Assembly: GCA_015296085.1 (NCBI GenBank)
Contig: DVDT01000037.1
Span: 1 to 59,630 of the forward strand
DNA: 59,630 nt
Source: Trichormus sp. M33_DOE_039
Lineage (GTDB): Bacteria; Cyanobacteriota; Cyanobacteriia; Cyanobacteriales; Nostocaceae
Direction of reading: 5' to 3'
In this document: in pieces, positions 27,662 to 36,937 of the stretch
Numbering within the stretch: the stretch's first letter is position 1
How the letters are laid out: each line of letters begins with the position of its first letter
The notes under the pieces: generated by a model
What the model saw: only the letters and a program-made list of their open reading frames with translations
Told to the model about the DNA's origin: nothing
The model's database searches: none
Made by a program: the position numbers and the translations under genes

Positions 27662-29218
27662 ATGGCTCGTATTCCCACCTTAACGTTTGATCGCGGCACA
27701 TTAATTTTACATCCACCACCACGCGGTAAAGCTTGGATGGACTATGCAACTTGGGATGATAGAGTGGAAAAATTCCGTATTCCAGGGATGAAATATCGTG
27801 CTGTGGTAGAAGCACTGCAAGCGGAAGACGTTGATTTCGCCGACGAAGCGAAAGAATTTTATCCAGTGGATTTGGTGGCGAGTTTAGAAATGCAACCATA
27901 TCCGCATCAAAGTGAAGCCTTAGCTGCTTGGAAGCTAGCGGGGAGACAGGGAGTAGTCGTCTTACCTACGGCAGCTGGTAAGACTTATTTAGCGCAGATG
28001 GCGATGCAAGCAACGCCACGCACCACTTTAATTGTTGTGCCGACCTTAGATTTAATGCACCAGTGGTATGCTCATTTGGTATCGGCGTTTCCAGATGCGG
28101 AGGTGGGTTTATTGGGGGGTGGTTCGCGAGATAAAACCCCAATTCTGGTAGCCACCTACGACAGTGCCGCCATTCACGCCGAAGCCTTGGGAAATAAGTA
28201 TGCTTTGCTAGTGTTTGATGAGTGTCATCACTTACCCACCGATTTTAACCGCGTCATTGCTGAATATGCGATCGCCCCCTACCGTTTAGGACTATCGGCG
28301 ACACCGGAACGCACTGATGGGAAGCACGCAGATTTAAACATTTTGATTGGATCAGAAGTCTATCGCAAACGTGCAGAAGATTTGGCGGGAAAGGCCTTAG
28401 CTGAACATGAAATAGTTCAAATTAAGGTGAAATTATCACAACATGAGCGGGAAAGATACAACAATTTAATTCAAATTCGTAATGATTTTTTACGCCAATC
28501 AAAGATTTCCTTGGGGAGTATTCAAGGGTGGCAAATGTTCGTGCAGATGAGTGCGCGATCGCAATCTGGACGTAGAGCTATGTTAGCACACCGTGAAGCT
28601 AAAGAAATCGCTCTCGGAACTGATGGCAAGTTACGCATCTTAGCTAATTTACTTGCCAAACATTATCCAGAACGAATCTTAATTTTTACTGCTGACAATG
28701 CCACAGTTTACAAAATTTCCCAAGACTTATTAATTCCCGCCATTACCCATCAAACGGCAGTCAAAGAACGCCATGAGATCTTAACTAAATTTCGGGAAGG
28801 TGAATATAATACTTTGGTGGCTTCTCATGTATTGAACGAAGGTGTGGATGTGCCGGCTGCTTCTGTAGCAATTATTTTATCTGGGACTGGTTCAACTAGA
28901 GAATATATTCAACGTTTAGGGAGAGTTTTACGGAAGGGAAATATTCAAGATAAACAAGCAATTCTCTACGAAGTCATAGCAGAAGATACCAGCGAGGAAA
29001 ATACTTCCGCGCGGCGACGCGGGGAAGATAAAAAAGCGAATTTACAAGTAGTTTATGGTAGTGGTAAAGGAGAAGTTGCTAAAGCTGCCGAACAATTAGA
29101 AATTAATTATGTAGTCGATAAATCACCAGATCATCATAACCAGGGAAATGTTACCTACAGAACTACTAAGCCATCGTCTAAACGGCGAAGAAATAATTCC
29201 CAAGAGACTGAAAATTGA
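27662..29218 (+). CDS. XPB-like DNA repair helicase (superfamily 2)
   Basis: 518 residues. An N-terminal damage-recognition-like domain (YATWDDRVEKFRIPGMKYRA) comes first. RecA domain 1 has Walker A VLPTAAGKTYLA (about 100), the DECH box VFDECHHLPTDF (about 186) and motif III GLSATPERTDG. RecA domain 2 has ILIFTADN, ATLVASHVLNEGVDVPAAS-type motif V and QRLGRVLRKG motif VI. This is the XPB/Rad25 family, which opens DNA with 3'-5' polarity. The next gene overlaps it by 71 bp and encodes a Bax1-like partner, as in archaea. Confidence 0.9.
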   Translation: MARIPTLTFDRGTLILHPPPRGKAWMDYATWDDRVEKFRIPGMKYRAVVEALQAEDVDFADEAKEFYPVDLVASLEMQPYPHQSEALAAWKLAGRQGVVVLPTAAGKTYLAQMAMQATPRTTLIVVPTLDLMHQWYAHLVSAFPDAEVGLLGGGSRDKTPILVATYDSAAIHAEALGNKYALLVFDECHHLPTDFNRVIAEYAIAPYRLGLSATPERTDGKHADLNILIGSEVYRKRAEDLAGKALAEHEIVQIKVKLSQHERERYNNLIQIRNDFLRQSKISLGSIQGWQMFVQMSARSQSGRRAMLAHREAKEIALGTDGKLRILANLLAKHYPERILIFTADNATVYKISQDLLIPAITHQTAVKERHEILTKFREGEYNTLVASHVLNEGVDVPAASVAIILSGTGSTREYIQRLGRVLRKGNIQDKQAILYEVIAEDTSEENTSARRRGEDKKANLQVVYGSGKGEVAKAAEQLEINYVVDKSPDHHNQGNVTYRTTKPSSKRRRNNSQETEN

Positions 29219-30362
29219 TACTAAGAACTTAGAGTTAGCCAACGAGTTAATTAATTGTTTTCAGTCAGCAATGGGTAAAACACAGGGTGAACTTGAACGT
29301 CAACTTTTAGATTTAGAAGGTGATGCTACAGATTATCGAGTCAAGCGAGGTTTAGCCTACATTATTAAAAGCAATTTTTGTACTTTTGAAGTAGTGAGTC
29401 CTCTAGAACCACCAATGTTAAGGGAAAGGGTGTTTGCTTTAGCAGCCAAATCTGCACCGAGTCGAGAATCAACCCAACTGACATTGGCGAAACTTGCAGA
29501 TGAATTAACTCAGGAATTAGAACGAGAAATTTTGCCGCAACAAGTGCATGATGGTATCTATGCTGACTTATCTGAGAATAAAATCCTCACTAACTTTGAT
29601 GCGCCTACAGGGGTAGATTTAATCAATAGATATAACTTATCTCAGGTGCAGGGCATATTTTATAAAGCTAGTAAATTAGTATTAAATGCCCATCGCAATG
29701 TTCCTGGTGAATATAAGCTGTTATTTCGCTATCTCAAATTGTTTCAATTAATGGCTTATATTGAAGGTGATGCTGACCACGGATTCACAATTACCGTCGA
29801 TGGGCCGACGAGTTTATTCACTCCTAGCACACGTTATGGATTAGCGATCGCTAAGCTAATTCCTGCTTTACTTCATGTTACCAAATGGAGTCTTGCTGCC
29901 ACATTACAAACCCGTGATGTTTATACAGATACTTGGAAAACTGGCAGATTTACTCTCAATTCCGAATGTGGTTTAGTTTCTCATTACTCTAAAGGTAAAC
30001 CCTACGATAGTATGCTAGAAGCATCCTTTGCTGATAAATGGGATGCGATGAAAACTGATTGGGTATTAGAACGAGAAGTAGATTTAATTCCCATTCCTGG
30101 GAGTGTGATGATTCCCGATTTTCGCTTAGTACATCCCGATGGACGGGAATTTTTATTAGAAATTGTCGGTTATTGGCGACCAGAATATTTACAGAAGAAG
30201 TTTTCTCAGGTGCGGCGTTCGGGTTGCGATAATTTAATTTTGGCTATTTCGGAAAGATTGAATTTGGAAAAAGCCGGCATTAAATTAGATAATGTACCAG
30301 CGAGAATTGTTTGGTTTAAAGATAAATTATTGCCGAAGTCTGTATTAGCAGTAATTGATTAA
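29148..30362 (+). CDS. Bax1-like (DUF790) nuclease partner of XPB
   Basis: 404 residues. The start at MLPTELLSHRLNGEEIIPKRL matches the typical DUF790 N-terminus, so the 71-bp overlap with the XPB gene is probably real and suggests translational coupling. The C-terminal half has a nuclease-like core: SMLEASFADKWD, then IPDFRLVHPDGREFLLEIVG YW with Asp and the ExK-like pair region. In archaea Bax1 binds XPB and cuts DNA beside the bubble; the same role is inferred here. Confidence 0.85.
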   Translation: MLPTELLSHRLNGEEIIPKRLKIDTKNLELANELINCFQSAMGKTQGELERQLLDLEGDATDYRVKRGLAYIIKSNFCTFEVVSPLEPPMLRERVFALAAKSAPSRESTQLTLAKLADELTQELEREILPQQVHDGIYADLSENKILTNFDAPTGVDLINRYNLSQVQGIFYKASKLVLNAHRNVPGEYKLLFRYLKLFQLMAYIEGDADHGFTITVDGPTSLFTPSTRYGLAIAKLIPALLHVTKWSLAATLQTRDVYTDTWKTGRFTLNSECGLVSHYSKGKPYDSMLEASFADKWDAMKTDWVLEREVDLIPIPGSVMIPDFRLVHPDGREFLLEIVGYWRPEYLQKKFSQVRRSGCDNLILAISERLNLEKAGIKLDNVPARIVWFKDKLLPKSVLAVID

Positions 30363-30434
30363 AATTACCAAGCGATTTATCCTCCCATCCTTACGCGAGA
30401 ATATGTTGTAGGTAGTTTACAAGCAATACACGAA

Positions 30435-31592
30435 ATGAAAACCTACGACTGGATTGTTGTTGGTGGTGGAATTACGGGTGCTACACTCGCTTACGAATTA
30501 GTCAAACTAGGCTTGAGTGTACTGCTATTAGAAAAAGACGCAATCCCACAAAACGCTACCCGTTATAGTTATGGTGGATTGGCTTATTGGTCTGGGAGTA
30601 CACCGCTAACTCGTCAATTATGCCAAGAAGCGATCGCACGTTATCAAATTTTGTCTTCAGAGTTAGACGCTGATATTGAGTTGAGAGAATTAGATTTACT
30701 ACTAACTATTGATACCGATAGTGACCCCCAAGCAACAACTGCTTCTTATGCTAATTGTGCTACACCACCGCGTTTAATTAGCGTCCAAGCCGCTTGTGAA
30801 TTAGAACCTTTGCTTAACCAAGATGCAGTTTCCGGTGCTTTAACTGTCAAACATGGACACATCCACCCCCAAAAAACAGCGCAAGCCTATATTCAAGCTT
30901 TTTTACGCTGTGGTGGCAAAATGCAAATCACTGAAGTATTGCAAATCCTCCCAGGTGGTGTCAAAACAACTACAGAAAATTACTCCTGTGCAAATGTAGT
31001 TGTCTGTGCGGGAGGGATTAGCCGTCATCTATTAAAAGCAGTCAAAATTCCTCTTAAACTGTATTTTACCCATGCAGAAATTATCGAAACTCCACCCGTT
31101 GATTTACAGCTAAAAACTTTAGTAATGCCAGCTAATCTGCAAAGATTTAAATTAGAAGCTACAGCTACAAAAAATCATCAATTATGGGATGAATCAGGCA
31201 ATCAATCAATAGCCCCAATATTAGATACAGGTGCGGTTCAGCTTTGCGATGGTAGTTTACGTCTGGGTCAAATTAGTCGAATTTTGAAAGATCCTTACGC
31301 CAATATCAACTCCCAGGACAGCGAAAATTGGTTAAGACAAGGTATTACTAAAGTGCTACCTAAATTGGGTAATCTACCAGGAACTTGGCATCATTGTTTA
31401 GTAGCATTTAGCAGTAATAGTCTTCCTCTCATTGGTGCGATTCCAGGATACGAAGGTATCCATATTTTCTCAGGTTTTAGTAATCCTTTAGTTCTTGTAC
31501 CTCCTTTAGCACAGCGATTTGCTAAGTTTGTGAATGGTCAAGAAGATGAGATGATTACACAGTTAAATCAAGCATTAGAGATGCTGAATTGA
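30435..31592 (+). CDS. DadA/glycine-oxidase-like FAD-dependent oxidoreductase
   Basis: 385 residues. The N-terminal Rossmann motif DWIVVGGGITGATLAYEL and the following LLLEKD bind FAD. YSYGGLAYWSG, VSGALTVKHGHIHPQKTAQA and the C-terminal SNSLPLIGAIPGYEGIHIFS GFS are typical of DAO-type amine oxidases. It likely oxidises an amino acid or amine with release of the imine and reduced FAD. The substrate is unknown. It lies 72 bp after the Bax1 gene on the same strand, without obvious functional link. Confidence 0.85.
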   Translation: MKTYDWIVVGGGITGATLAYELVKLGLSVLLLEKDAIPQNATRYSYGGLAYWSGSTPLTRQLCQEAIARYQILSSELDADIELRELDLLLTIDTDSDPQATTASYANCATPPRLISVQAACELEPLLNQDAVSGALTVKHGHIHPQKTAQAYIQAFLRCGGKMQITEVLQILPGGVKTTTENYSCANVVVCAGGISRHLLKAVKIPLKLYFTHAEIIETPPVDLQLKTLVMPANLQRFKLEATATKNHQLWDESGNQSIAPILDTGAVQLCDGSLRLGQISRILKDPYANINSQDSENWLRQGITKVLPKLGNLPGTWHHCLVAFSSNSLPLIGAIPGYEGIHIFSGFSNPLVLVPPLAQRFAKFVNGQEDEMITQLNQALEMLN

Positions 31593-31604
31593 CACACATC
31601 TAAA

Positions 31605-32354
31605 TCATAAATTACGAATTACGTCTGGGATTTTAATATCAATATTACCTTTGGCGATTAAGCTTAAAGCCTCTTGTAAAAGCTCTTTTTGTTCTTGTTG
31701 AATAGCTTCCAATCTCAATGCAATTTCTGCCAATCGTTGCTGTTTTCCTGAATAAATACTTTGATAATTGTGAGGAGGTGATGCTGAATCATCTGCTACG
31801 ACTTGATGATTATGTGATTTATTAAAAGCTAAATTAAAAGTTTTAACCAAAGAGAAAAAGCCAAATTTAAATACAGTCTCAATTAATTTTATAGGAACTT
31901 GAAGAATTGACCAACTCGCTTGCTCAATCAAGCGCATGACGGCTTTGACTGCACTCCAAATGAGACTTATAACCAAGAGTAATAGTACTACACTAATGAT
32001 GGGATGATTGACCGACCAATCTAGTATTTGCACTAAACGCCATAATATTGGATGCTGTATCAACCAATCATTAAAAGCAGAATTAATACCAGCTGTAGGA
32101 TTTAATAGTACTGTTTGAACAGCTTTTGAGGTCGTACTCTGAAACTGTTCAGCAGTTTGCCAACTTTGATTGAAGGTTTGTTTCACTGCATCAAGAGTAT
32201 GATCAGTTGTTTGTGTGGCAGTTTCTTGTAAAGATTGCCCAAAACTCTGTGCTGAATTAGTCAAAGATAACATCTTTTGATTTGCAAAATCTTTTGCTGT
32301 TTGCCAGTGTTGCCAAACGCTATCAGATAATTTGGTATGGATTGCAAATGTCAT
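31605..32354 (-). CDS. Membrane-associated unknown protein
   Basis: About 249 residues from MTFAIHTKLSDSVWQHW; an in-frame ATG at 32372 would add six. The N-terminal half is amphipathic helical and Gln/Thr-rich (SFGQSLQETATQTTDHTLDA). A hydrophobic stretch (PIISVVLLLLVISLIWSAV, about 125-145) is followed by amphipathic helices and a coiled-coil-like C-terminus (RLEAIQQEQKELLQEALSLI). No family recognised. It converges with the oxidoreductase gene with a 12-bp gap. Confidence 0.65.
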   Translation of the reverse strand: MTFAIHTKLSDSVWQHWQTAKDFANQKMLSLTNSAQSFGQSLQETATQTTDHTLDAVKQTFNQSWQTAEQFQSTTSKAVQTVLLNPTAGINSAFNDWLIQHPILWRLVQILDWSVNHPIISVVLLLLVISLIWSAVKAVMRLIEQASWSILQVPIKLIETVFKFGFFSLVKTFNLAFNKSHNHQVVADDSASPPHNYQSIYSGKQQRLAEIALRLEAIQQEQKELLQEALSLIAKGNIDIKIPDVIRNL

Positions 32355-32490
32355 AAGCAATTGAAGTTTCAAACTGCAAAATTACCCAGTCCCTAATCCC
32401 TAATCCTCAATCCTCAATACCTAAGATTTGCTGAGGCTGAAGAATATCGCTGTAGGCTACTATGTGGCATAACTATTTATCGGATAAGTT

Positions 32491-32916
32491 ATGTTTAAAA
32501 AATTGCCAGTTGTATTAGCCGCAGCTACTCTGTTAGTAACATCAATAAGTGATTCTCACACCAGTTTAGCCGGAACTTGTGCCTCCAATTGTGGCCCACG
32601 TCCCCTTCAGTTTACACCTGGTCAACGTATTCGTTTAGAAGTAGTTAATAACACTTCTAATTTAATAGAACTAGAAAAAATCCAAGGTACTAGGGCTATT
32701 CCTCTGCAACCAGGACAGAAATTACAATTTATGCAGGAAGACGGTAAGCAACCCAATCTTTCCCTTGTGTTTTGGGATAAAACAGGTTCACCCCTACAAG
32801 CAGTTGTTTCTAAACCAAATTTTGCCACATTACGCGTAGAGATTCGTCCCACTTGGCGTTATCCAGGCGATCGCTCTCTCTATATACTGAATGATGGCCG
32901 CGTAAATGTGTTTTAA
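32491..32916 (+). CDS. Small secreted unknown protein
   Basis: 141 residues. A signal peptide (MFKKLPVVLAAATLLVTSIS, cleavage near SLAG) is followed by CASNCGP and a beta-rich domain (RIRLEVVNNTSNLIELEKIQ, SLVFWDKTGSP). GGATAAG lies before the ATG. Function unknown; probably periplasmic. Confidence 0.75.
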   Translation: MFKKLPVVLAAATLLVTSISDSHTSLAGTCASNCGPRPLQFTPGQRIRLEVVNNTSNLIELEKIQGTRAIPLQPGQKLQFMQEDGKQPNLSLVFWDKTGSPLQAVVSKPNFATLRVEIRPTWRYPGDRSLYILNDGRVNVF

Positions 32917-32926
32917 ACTTGAGATT

Positions 32927-33223
32927 ATGATTTTGGAAGCAGTAATGCTCTATGTTAAACATGGCATGGAGCAGGATTTTGAAAGTGCTTTCCAGGAAGC
33001 ATCAAACATTATTGCATTAATGAATGGGTACATTTCCCATGAACTGCATAAATGTTTGGAAGTAAAAGGTAAGTATTTATTACTGGTAAAATGGGTCAAT
33101 TTAGAAGCACATACCATCGGATTTAGAAATTCTCCTGAATATCAGGAATGGAAACAACTCCTGCACCATTTTTATGATCCCTTTCCCACGGTAGAACATT
33201 TTGAACCGATTTTAATAAAGTAA
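32927..33223 (+). CDS. Antibiotic-biosynthesis-monooxygenase-fold (ABM) protein
   Basis: 98 residues from MILEAVMLYVKHGMEQDFES; the longer frame start at 32906 overlaps the gene before. The sequence has the dimeric alpha/beta-barrel pattern: first strand, FESAFQEAS helix, KYLLLVKWVNLEAHTIGFRN and PTVEHFEPI end. Proteins of this fold include small monooxygenases and heme- or quinone-related enzymes; the activity here is unknown. Confidence 0.75.
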   Translation: MILEAVMLYVKHGMEQDFESAFQEASNIIALMNGYISHELHKCLEVKGKYLLLVKWVNLEAHTIGFRNSPEYQEWKQLLHHFYDPFPTVEHFEPILIK

Positions 33224-33325
33224 AGGTTTGGTAAGATTTTTTGAGTAAGCAGGGGGGTCAAGCTACTATAAGCTTCACCCTTCTACTTATGTGTTGATAC
33301 TTAATGGCTGCTAGCCAATAGCTAA

Positions 33326-35455
33326 ATGCTAGATCGACCTTTACCAAAACTATCCCAAAATCCTAGACGTTTACTTAATCAGCGTTGGCAAATTTACCCT
33401 CAAAAGCCAGAATTTGCTAAAGAATTGGCCTTGGTGACGAATCTATCGCCAATTGTCAGTCAATTGTTAATTAATCGTGGTATCAAAACTCTAGAACAAG
33501 CACAAGCTTTTTTAAATCCCGAATCTATAGATTTACCGTCTCCGTTAACAGAATTCCCAGACTTGGCGTTGAGTGTGGAATTATTGCAAACAGCGATCGC
33601 CAGCCAAAGTAAAATTGCTATCTGTGGCGATTATGATGCTGATGGTATGACTAGCACCGCCCTACTGTGGCGTAGTCTCCGCAGTTTAGGCGCGCAGGTA
33701 GATTACGCCATCCCCAGTCGGATGCACGAAGGTTATGGGATTAATCAAAGAATTGTTGAAGAATTCAAGAGTGAAGGTGTAGAGTTAATCCTGACTGTAG
33801 ATAATGGAATTTCAGCTTTTGAACCCATAGCCAGAGCCAGAGAATTGGGTCTGAAAGTCATTATCACCGATCACCACGACATCCCCCAAAAACTACCTCC
33901 AGCTAACGCCATCCTCAATCCCAAACTAATCGCTGAATCTTCACCTTATCGGGGAATTGCTGGTGTAGGTGTCGCTTACATTTTGGCGGTGTCTCTAGCA
34001 CAGCAACTAGGCAATACTAAAGGCTTAATTCAGCCGATGCTAGCACTATTCACCCTCGGAACGATCGCAGATTTAGCACCCTTAACCGGTGTTAATCGTC
34101 GCTGGGTGAAGCGGGGGTTAAAGCTGTTACCCAAATCCCAACTACCAGGAATTCAGGCTTTGATTCAGGTAGGGGGAGTACAAGCCAAGGAAGCAGGGGA
34201 AATATTTTCTTCCCCAATCCCTAGTCCCCAATCCCCAATCCCCAATCCCCAATCCCCAGTCCCCAATCCCAAAACCCTCAAACCAGAAGACATTGGCTTT
34301 CGTCTCGGCCCCAGAATTAACGCTATTGGACGCATTGGTGATCCGCAGACGGTGATTGAATTACTCACTACAGATGATATGTCATTAGCATTGGCGCGAG
34401 CTATCCAATGCGAACAGGTAAATACTACCCGTCAACAATTATGTGAGCAAATCGAACAAGAAGCGATCGCTTTTGTAGAAACAGAATTTCTCCCATCTCT
34501 ACAACAAGACCGAGTTTTAGTTGTTGTTCAACCAAATTGGCATCATGGTGTAATTGGCATTGTCGCTTCCCGTTTAGTAGAACGTTACGGTGTACCCGTG
34601 TTCATCGGTACTTATGAAAACGAGACACATATTCGCGGTTCAGCTAGAGGAATTCCTGAATTTCATGTATTCACAGCGTTGGAATATTGCCAAGATTTGC
34701 TAGGAAAATTTGGTGGACACAAAGCAGCTGGCGGATTTTCTCTACCAGCCGAGAACTTACAAAAATTGCGATCGCGCTTATGTGAGTTCGCCAACCAATG
34801 TCTCGAACCACAACACCTCAAACCGTTACTGCAAATCGATGCTCAGGCTAATTTTAATCAAATCAATCAAGAACTTTACCAACAGTTAGATACTCTTCAT
34901 CCCTGCGGTATTGATAACCCCGACCCAGTATTTTGGACAGCTAACGTGAAAGTTGTCGAACAACAAATTGTTGGTAAGGGTCACATTAAACTTACCCTCA
35001 GCCAAAATATTGATCAGCGAGAGTATAGAATCAAAGCGATCGCTTGGCGGTGGCGTGATTATTATCCCCTCCCGCCTCGATTAGATATAGCTTACAAATT
35101 GCGAGAAAATAATTTTAATGGCAAAACTAGCATTGAGATAGAGTTAATAGGAGTCAGGCTTCCCAAAGATACCCAATTCGACCTATTCTATCAACCTTCT
35201 CCTCATCCTTTAAGAACCAGCTTCCATTACAATCAGCGTCAATATAGTTGTGGGATATATCAAAATACTTCACCCCCAGAGTTAAGAATCAAAAACTCTG
35301 AGGGTAAAGTGTTAATGATGCAGCCAGGGAGTAAAATCGGTTTACTAGGTACTAGTCGTGAAGATGCCCTAGAAATTGACCTATCATTACCCCAGTATGA
35401 CTGTATTATTCAAGCGGCGATTAAAGCCTTATCAACATTGAGTCCTGAGTCCTGA
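33326..35455 (+). CDS. recJ: Single-strand-specific DNA exonuclease RecJ
   Basis: 709 residues. DHH phosphoesterase motifs are ICGDYDADGMTSTA, LTVDNGIS and TDHHDIPQ (about 181). The DHHA1 part has HHGVIGIVASRLVERY and GKFGGHKAAGGFS. An OB-like C-terminal domain follows. RecJ degrades single-stranded DNA 5' to 3' in recombination and mismatch repair. At about residues 291-312 a Pro/Ser/Gln/Asn repeat (SPIPSPQSPIPNPQ type) interrupts the domain. It is encoded by an intergenic-type heptamer repeat that keeps the frame. The last codons also run into a repeat (GAGTCCTGAGTCCTGAGTC). Confidence 0.93.
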   Translation: MLDRPLPKLSQNPRRLLNQRWQIYPQKPEFAKELALVTNLSPIVSQLLINRGIKTLEQAQAFLNPESIDLPSPLTEFPDLALSVELLQTAIASQSKIAICGDYDADGMTSTALLWRSLRSLGAQVDYAIPSRMHEGYGINQRIVEEFKSEGVELILTVDNGISAFEPIARARELGLKVIITDHHDIPQKLPPANAILNPKLIAESSPYRGIAGVGVAYILAVSLAQQLGNTKGLIQPMLALFTLGTIADLAPLTGVNRRWVKRGLKLLPKSQLPGIQALIQVGGVQAKEAGEIFSSPIPSPQSPIPNPQSPVPNPKTLKPEDIGFRLGPRINAIGRIGDPQTVIELLTTDDMSLALARAIQCEQVNTTRQQLCEQIEQEAIAFVETEFLPSLQQDRVLVVVQPNWHHGVIGIVASRLVERYGVPVFIGTYENETHIRGSARGIPEFHVFTALEYCQDLLGKFGGHKAAGGFSLPAENLQKLRSRLCEFANQCLEPQHLKPLLQIDAQANFNQINQELYQQLDTLHPCGIDNPDPVFWTANVKVVEQQIVGKGHIKLTLSQNIDQREYRIKAIAWRWRDYYPLPPRLDIAYKLRENNFNGKTSIEIELIGVRLPKDTQFDLFYQPSPHPLRTSFHYNQRQYSCGIYQNTSPPELRIKNSEGKVLMMQPGSKIGLLGTSREDALEIDLSLPQYDCIIQAAIKALSTLSPES
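34198..34272. repeat. In-frame heptamer repeat (CCCCAAT/CCCCAGT) inside recJ
   Basis: About nine copies of CCCCAAT or CCCCAGT with small changes. The number of bases keeps the reading frame and translates to a Pro-rich linker just before KPEDIGFRLGPRINA. This is the STRR type normally found between genes in filamentous cyanobacteria. Confidence 0.85.
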
Positions 35456-35485
35456 GTCTGGAATTTCACAATTACTCAGAACTCT

Positions 35486-35533
35486 TGTGTGGACGCGTAG
35501 ACGCTCATAAGAGATGAATCGCGTCTTTACACA
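35486..35533. repeat. Imperfect inverted repeat between recJ and psb30
   Basis: TGTGGACGCG on the left faces CGCGTCTTTACACA on the right across a spacer, related to dispersed GAGACGCGAT-type repeats. It lies between two convergent genes and may end transcription from both. Weak call. Confidence 0.35.
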
Positions 35534-35539
35534 GCACCC

Positions 35540-35662
35540 CTACAGGTTGCCGTTGCGGAATGCGAGTACAAAAATCACAGCAGGCCCAGCCAGGACAATT
35601 AATGCAACAGAGGTTAGCTGGAAAATCACTTCCCAATTAATGTTAGCTATAGCGTCAAACAT
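35540..35662 (-). CDS. psb30: Photosystem II protein Psb30 (Ycf12)
   Basis: A 40-residue protein: [15 protein letters not shown] at the N-terminus, one membrane helix ([20 protein letters not shown]) and the end RNGNL. This is the signature of Psb30/Ycf12, a single-helix thylakoid subunit at the edge of photosystem II that helps stabilise the complex. GGAGG lies nine bases before the ATG. It is a monocistronic gene convergent with recJ and short enough to be missed by gene callers. Confidence 0.93.
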   Translation of the reverse strand: MFDAIANINWEVIFQLTSVALIVLAGPAVIFVLAFRNGNL

Positions 35663-35786
35663 TTTTTCATTCCTCCCAATGGTCTTAAAAATTTAATTAC
35701 TCAGTTGCAATACCCGCAATTAATGATATCTGGGAATCGCCAGTGATATTTAATTTACTTAATAAAAGTATAGGAAAAGACATAAA

Positions 35787-36137
35787 ATGGCAACATGGCA
35801 ATGTGTTAAACAATGTGGAGCGTGCTGCAACCTAAACCCAGCAGATCGTCCCGAAATCGAAGACTATCTCACCCCGGAAGAACTAGAACTATACCTCAGT
35901 ATGGTAGGCGAAGGCGGTTGGTGCATTAACTTTGACCATGACACCAGAGAATGCCGCATTTACTCCACTCGCCCGCGTTTTTGTCGTGTAGAACCAGCTA
36001 TATTTGGGGATATGTATGGGATAGAACCAGAAGATTTGAATGATTTTGCTGTAGAGTGTTGTCGCCAACAAATTGAAGGGGTTTATGGCGATCGCTCTTT
36101 GGAAATGCTGCGTTTCGATCAAGCTGTGGGAATTTAA
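35787..36137 (+). CDS. YkgJ family cysteine-cluster protein
   Basis: 116 residues. Cysteines are arranged CVKQCGACCNLNP near the N-terminus, then CRIYSTRPRFCRVEP and a CC near the end. This is the zinc/iron-chelating CxxCxxCC pattern of the YkgJ (UPF0153) family. Probably a small metal-binding cytoplasmic protein; the role is unknown. It is divergent from psb30. Confidence 0.85.
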   Translation: MATWQCVKQCGACCNLNPADRPEIEDYLTPEELELYLSMVGEGGWCINFDHDTRECRIYSTRPRFCRVEPAIFGDMYGIEPEDLNDFAVECCRQQIEGVYGDRSLEMLRFDQAVGI

Positions 36138-36168
36138 AGTTATGTGAAGCTGGTTTTAATCTAAGACA

Positions 36169-36284
36169 TTATTTTAAAGCTGCTTCCCACCAGCTTCGTA
36201 GAGGATGAGTTTTAGCAGGTAAATAGCGAGTAACAACTTTATAAGATATTTGCTTAACTGAACCGTATTGGGTGAAAAACAGCA
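36169..36284 (-). pseudogene. Orphan C-terminal coding fragment
   Basis: On the minus strand an open frame of about 38 codons (FFTQYGSVKQISYKVV to HPLRSWWEAALK) ends with TAA at 36169-36171. It has no start codon with a ribosome site and begins just after a stop at 36285-36287. It reads like the C-terminus of a real protein. The family is not recognised. Confidence 0.35.
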
Positions 36285-36292
36285 AAAGCTAA

Positions 36293-36835
36293 TTAACTAC
36301 AACCTTCAACATATTCAACTTCTGGTAGTTTACCTGCACGATATCCAGTAACTCGTTGACCGTCGGTTTCAAATACTACTCTATAATTGCGGTCAGCGCG
36401 GTCTTGAGGAACAAATGTCAGATAGTGTCCGCCTGGGACGTAATTATGAGGTGTGACTTGGATTTGTCCTGAGTAAAGAGATTTGATTCTGGCTTCGGTG
36501 TCACCGATTTTTGCACCGCTGACAGTCGTAATCTGGCTATTTTTATATATATCTACCCTAGCAATTCGATGTTCTGTAACCATGAAGGCTATATTGTTAT
36601 ATCCTTTGGGATTGACATAATAACAACTGTTATTTGGTTTATCCCCCACTAAGCGAGTACCCGCAGCTTTGGCTGCTTGCGAAACAGTCATCCCCACACG
36701 TACCGGCCCAATACCGTTGATAAATACTTTTGACTGCTGTGTGAGTTTTGTTTGTGCTATCACTCCACCCACTGTCAGGGATGAGAAGGTCAGGGTAAAA
36801 ATAGCTAGAGTCAAGAATTTAGCTTTGCTATTCAT
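36293..36835 (-). CDS. Small secreted unknown protein
   Basis: 180 residues from MNSKAKFLTLAIF. A signal peptide ends near GVIAQ. The mature part begins VFINGIGPVRVGMTVSQAAK AAG, which resembles the N-terminal repeat of SmpA/OmlA or PepSY-like envelope domains (the RVGMTVSQA pattern). Two Cys (NNSCYYV and the final EGCS) may form a disulphide. Probably periplasmic. Function unknown. Confidence 0.7.
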   Translation of the reverse strand: MNSKAKFLTLAIFTLTFSSLTVGGVIAQTKLTQQSKVFINGIGPVRVGMTVSQAAKAAGTRLVGDKPNNSCYYVNPKGYNNIAFMVTEHRIARVDIYKNSQITTVSGAKIGDTEARIKSLYSGQIQVTPHNYVPGGHYLTFVPQDRADRNYRVVFETDGQRVTGYRAGKLPEVEYVEGCS

Positions 36836-36937
36836 AGTCTGCAAAAAGATGGTAGATGTTGATCTACAGTCTGCTGAATTCTGGTTTCGGCATTTTTGAG
36901 GTCATCAACCCTAAAAATTTAAAATCCAAAATTGCTA

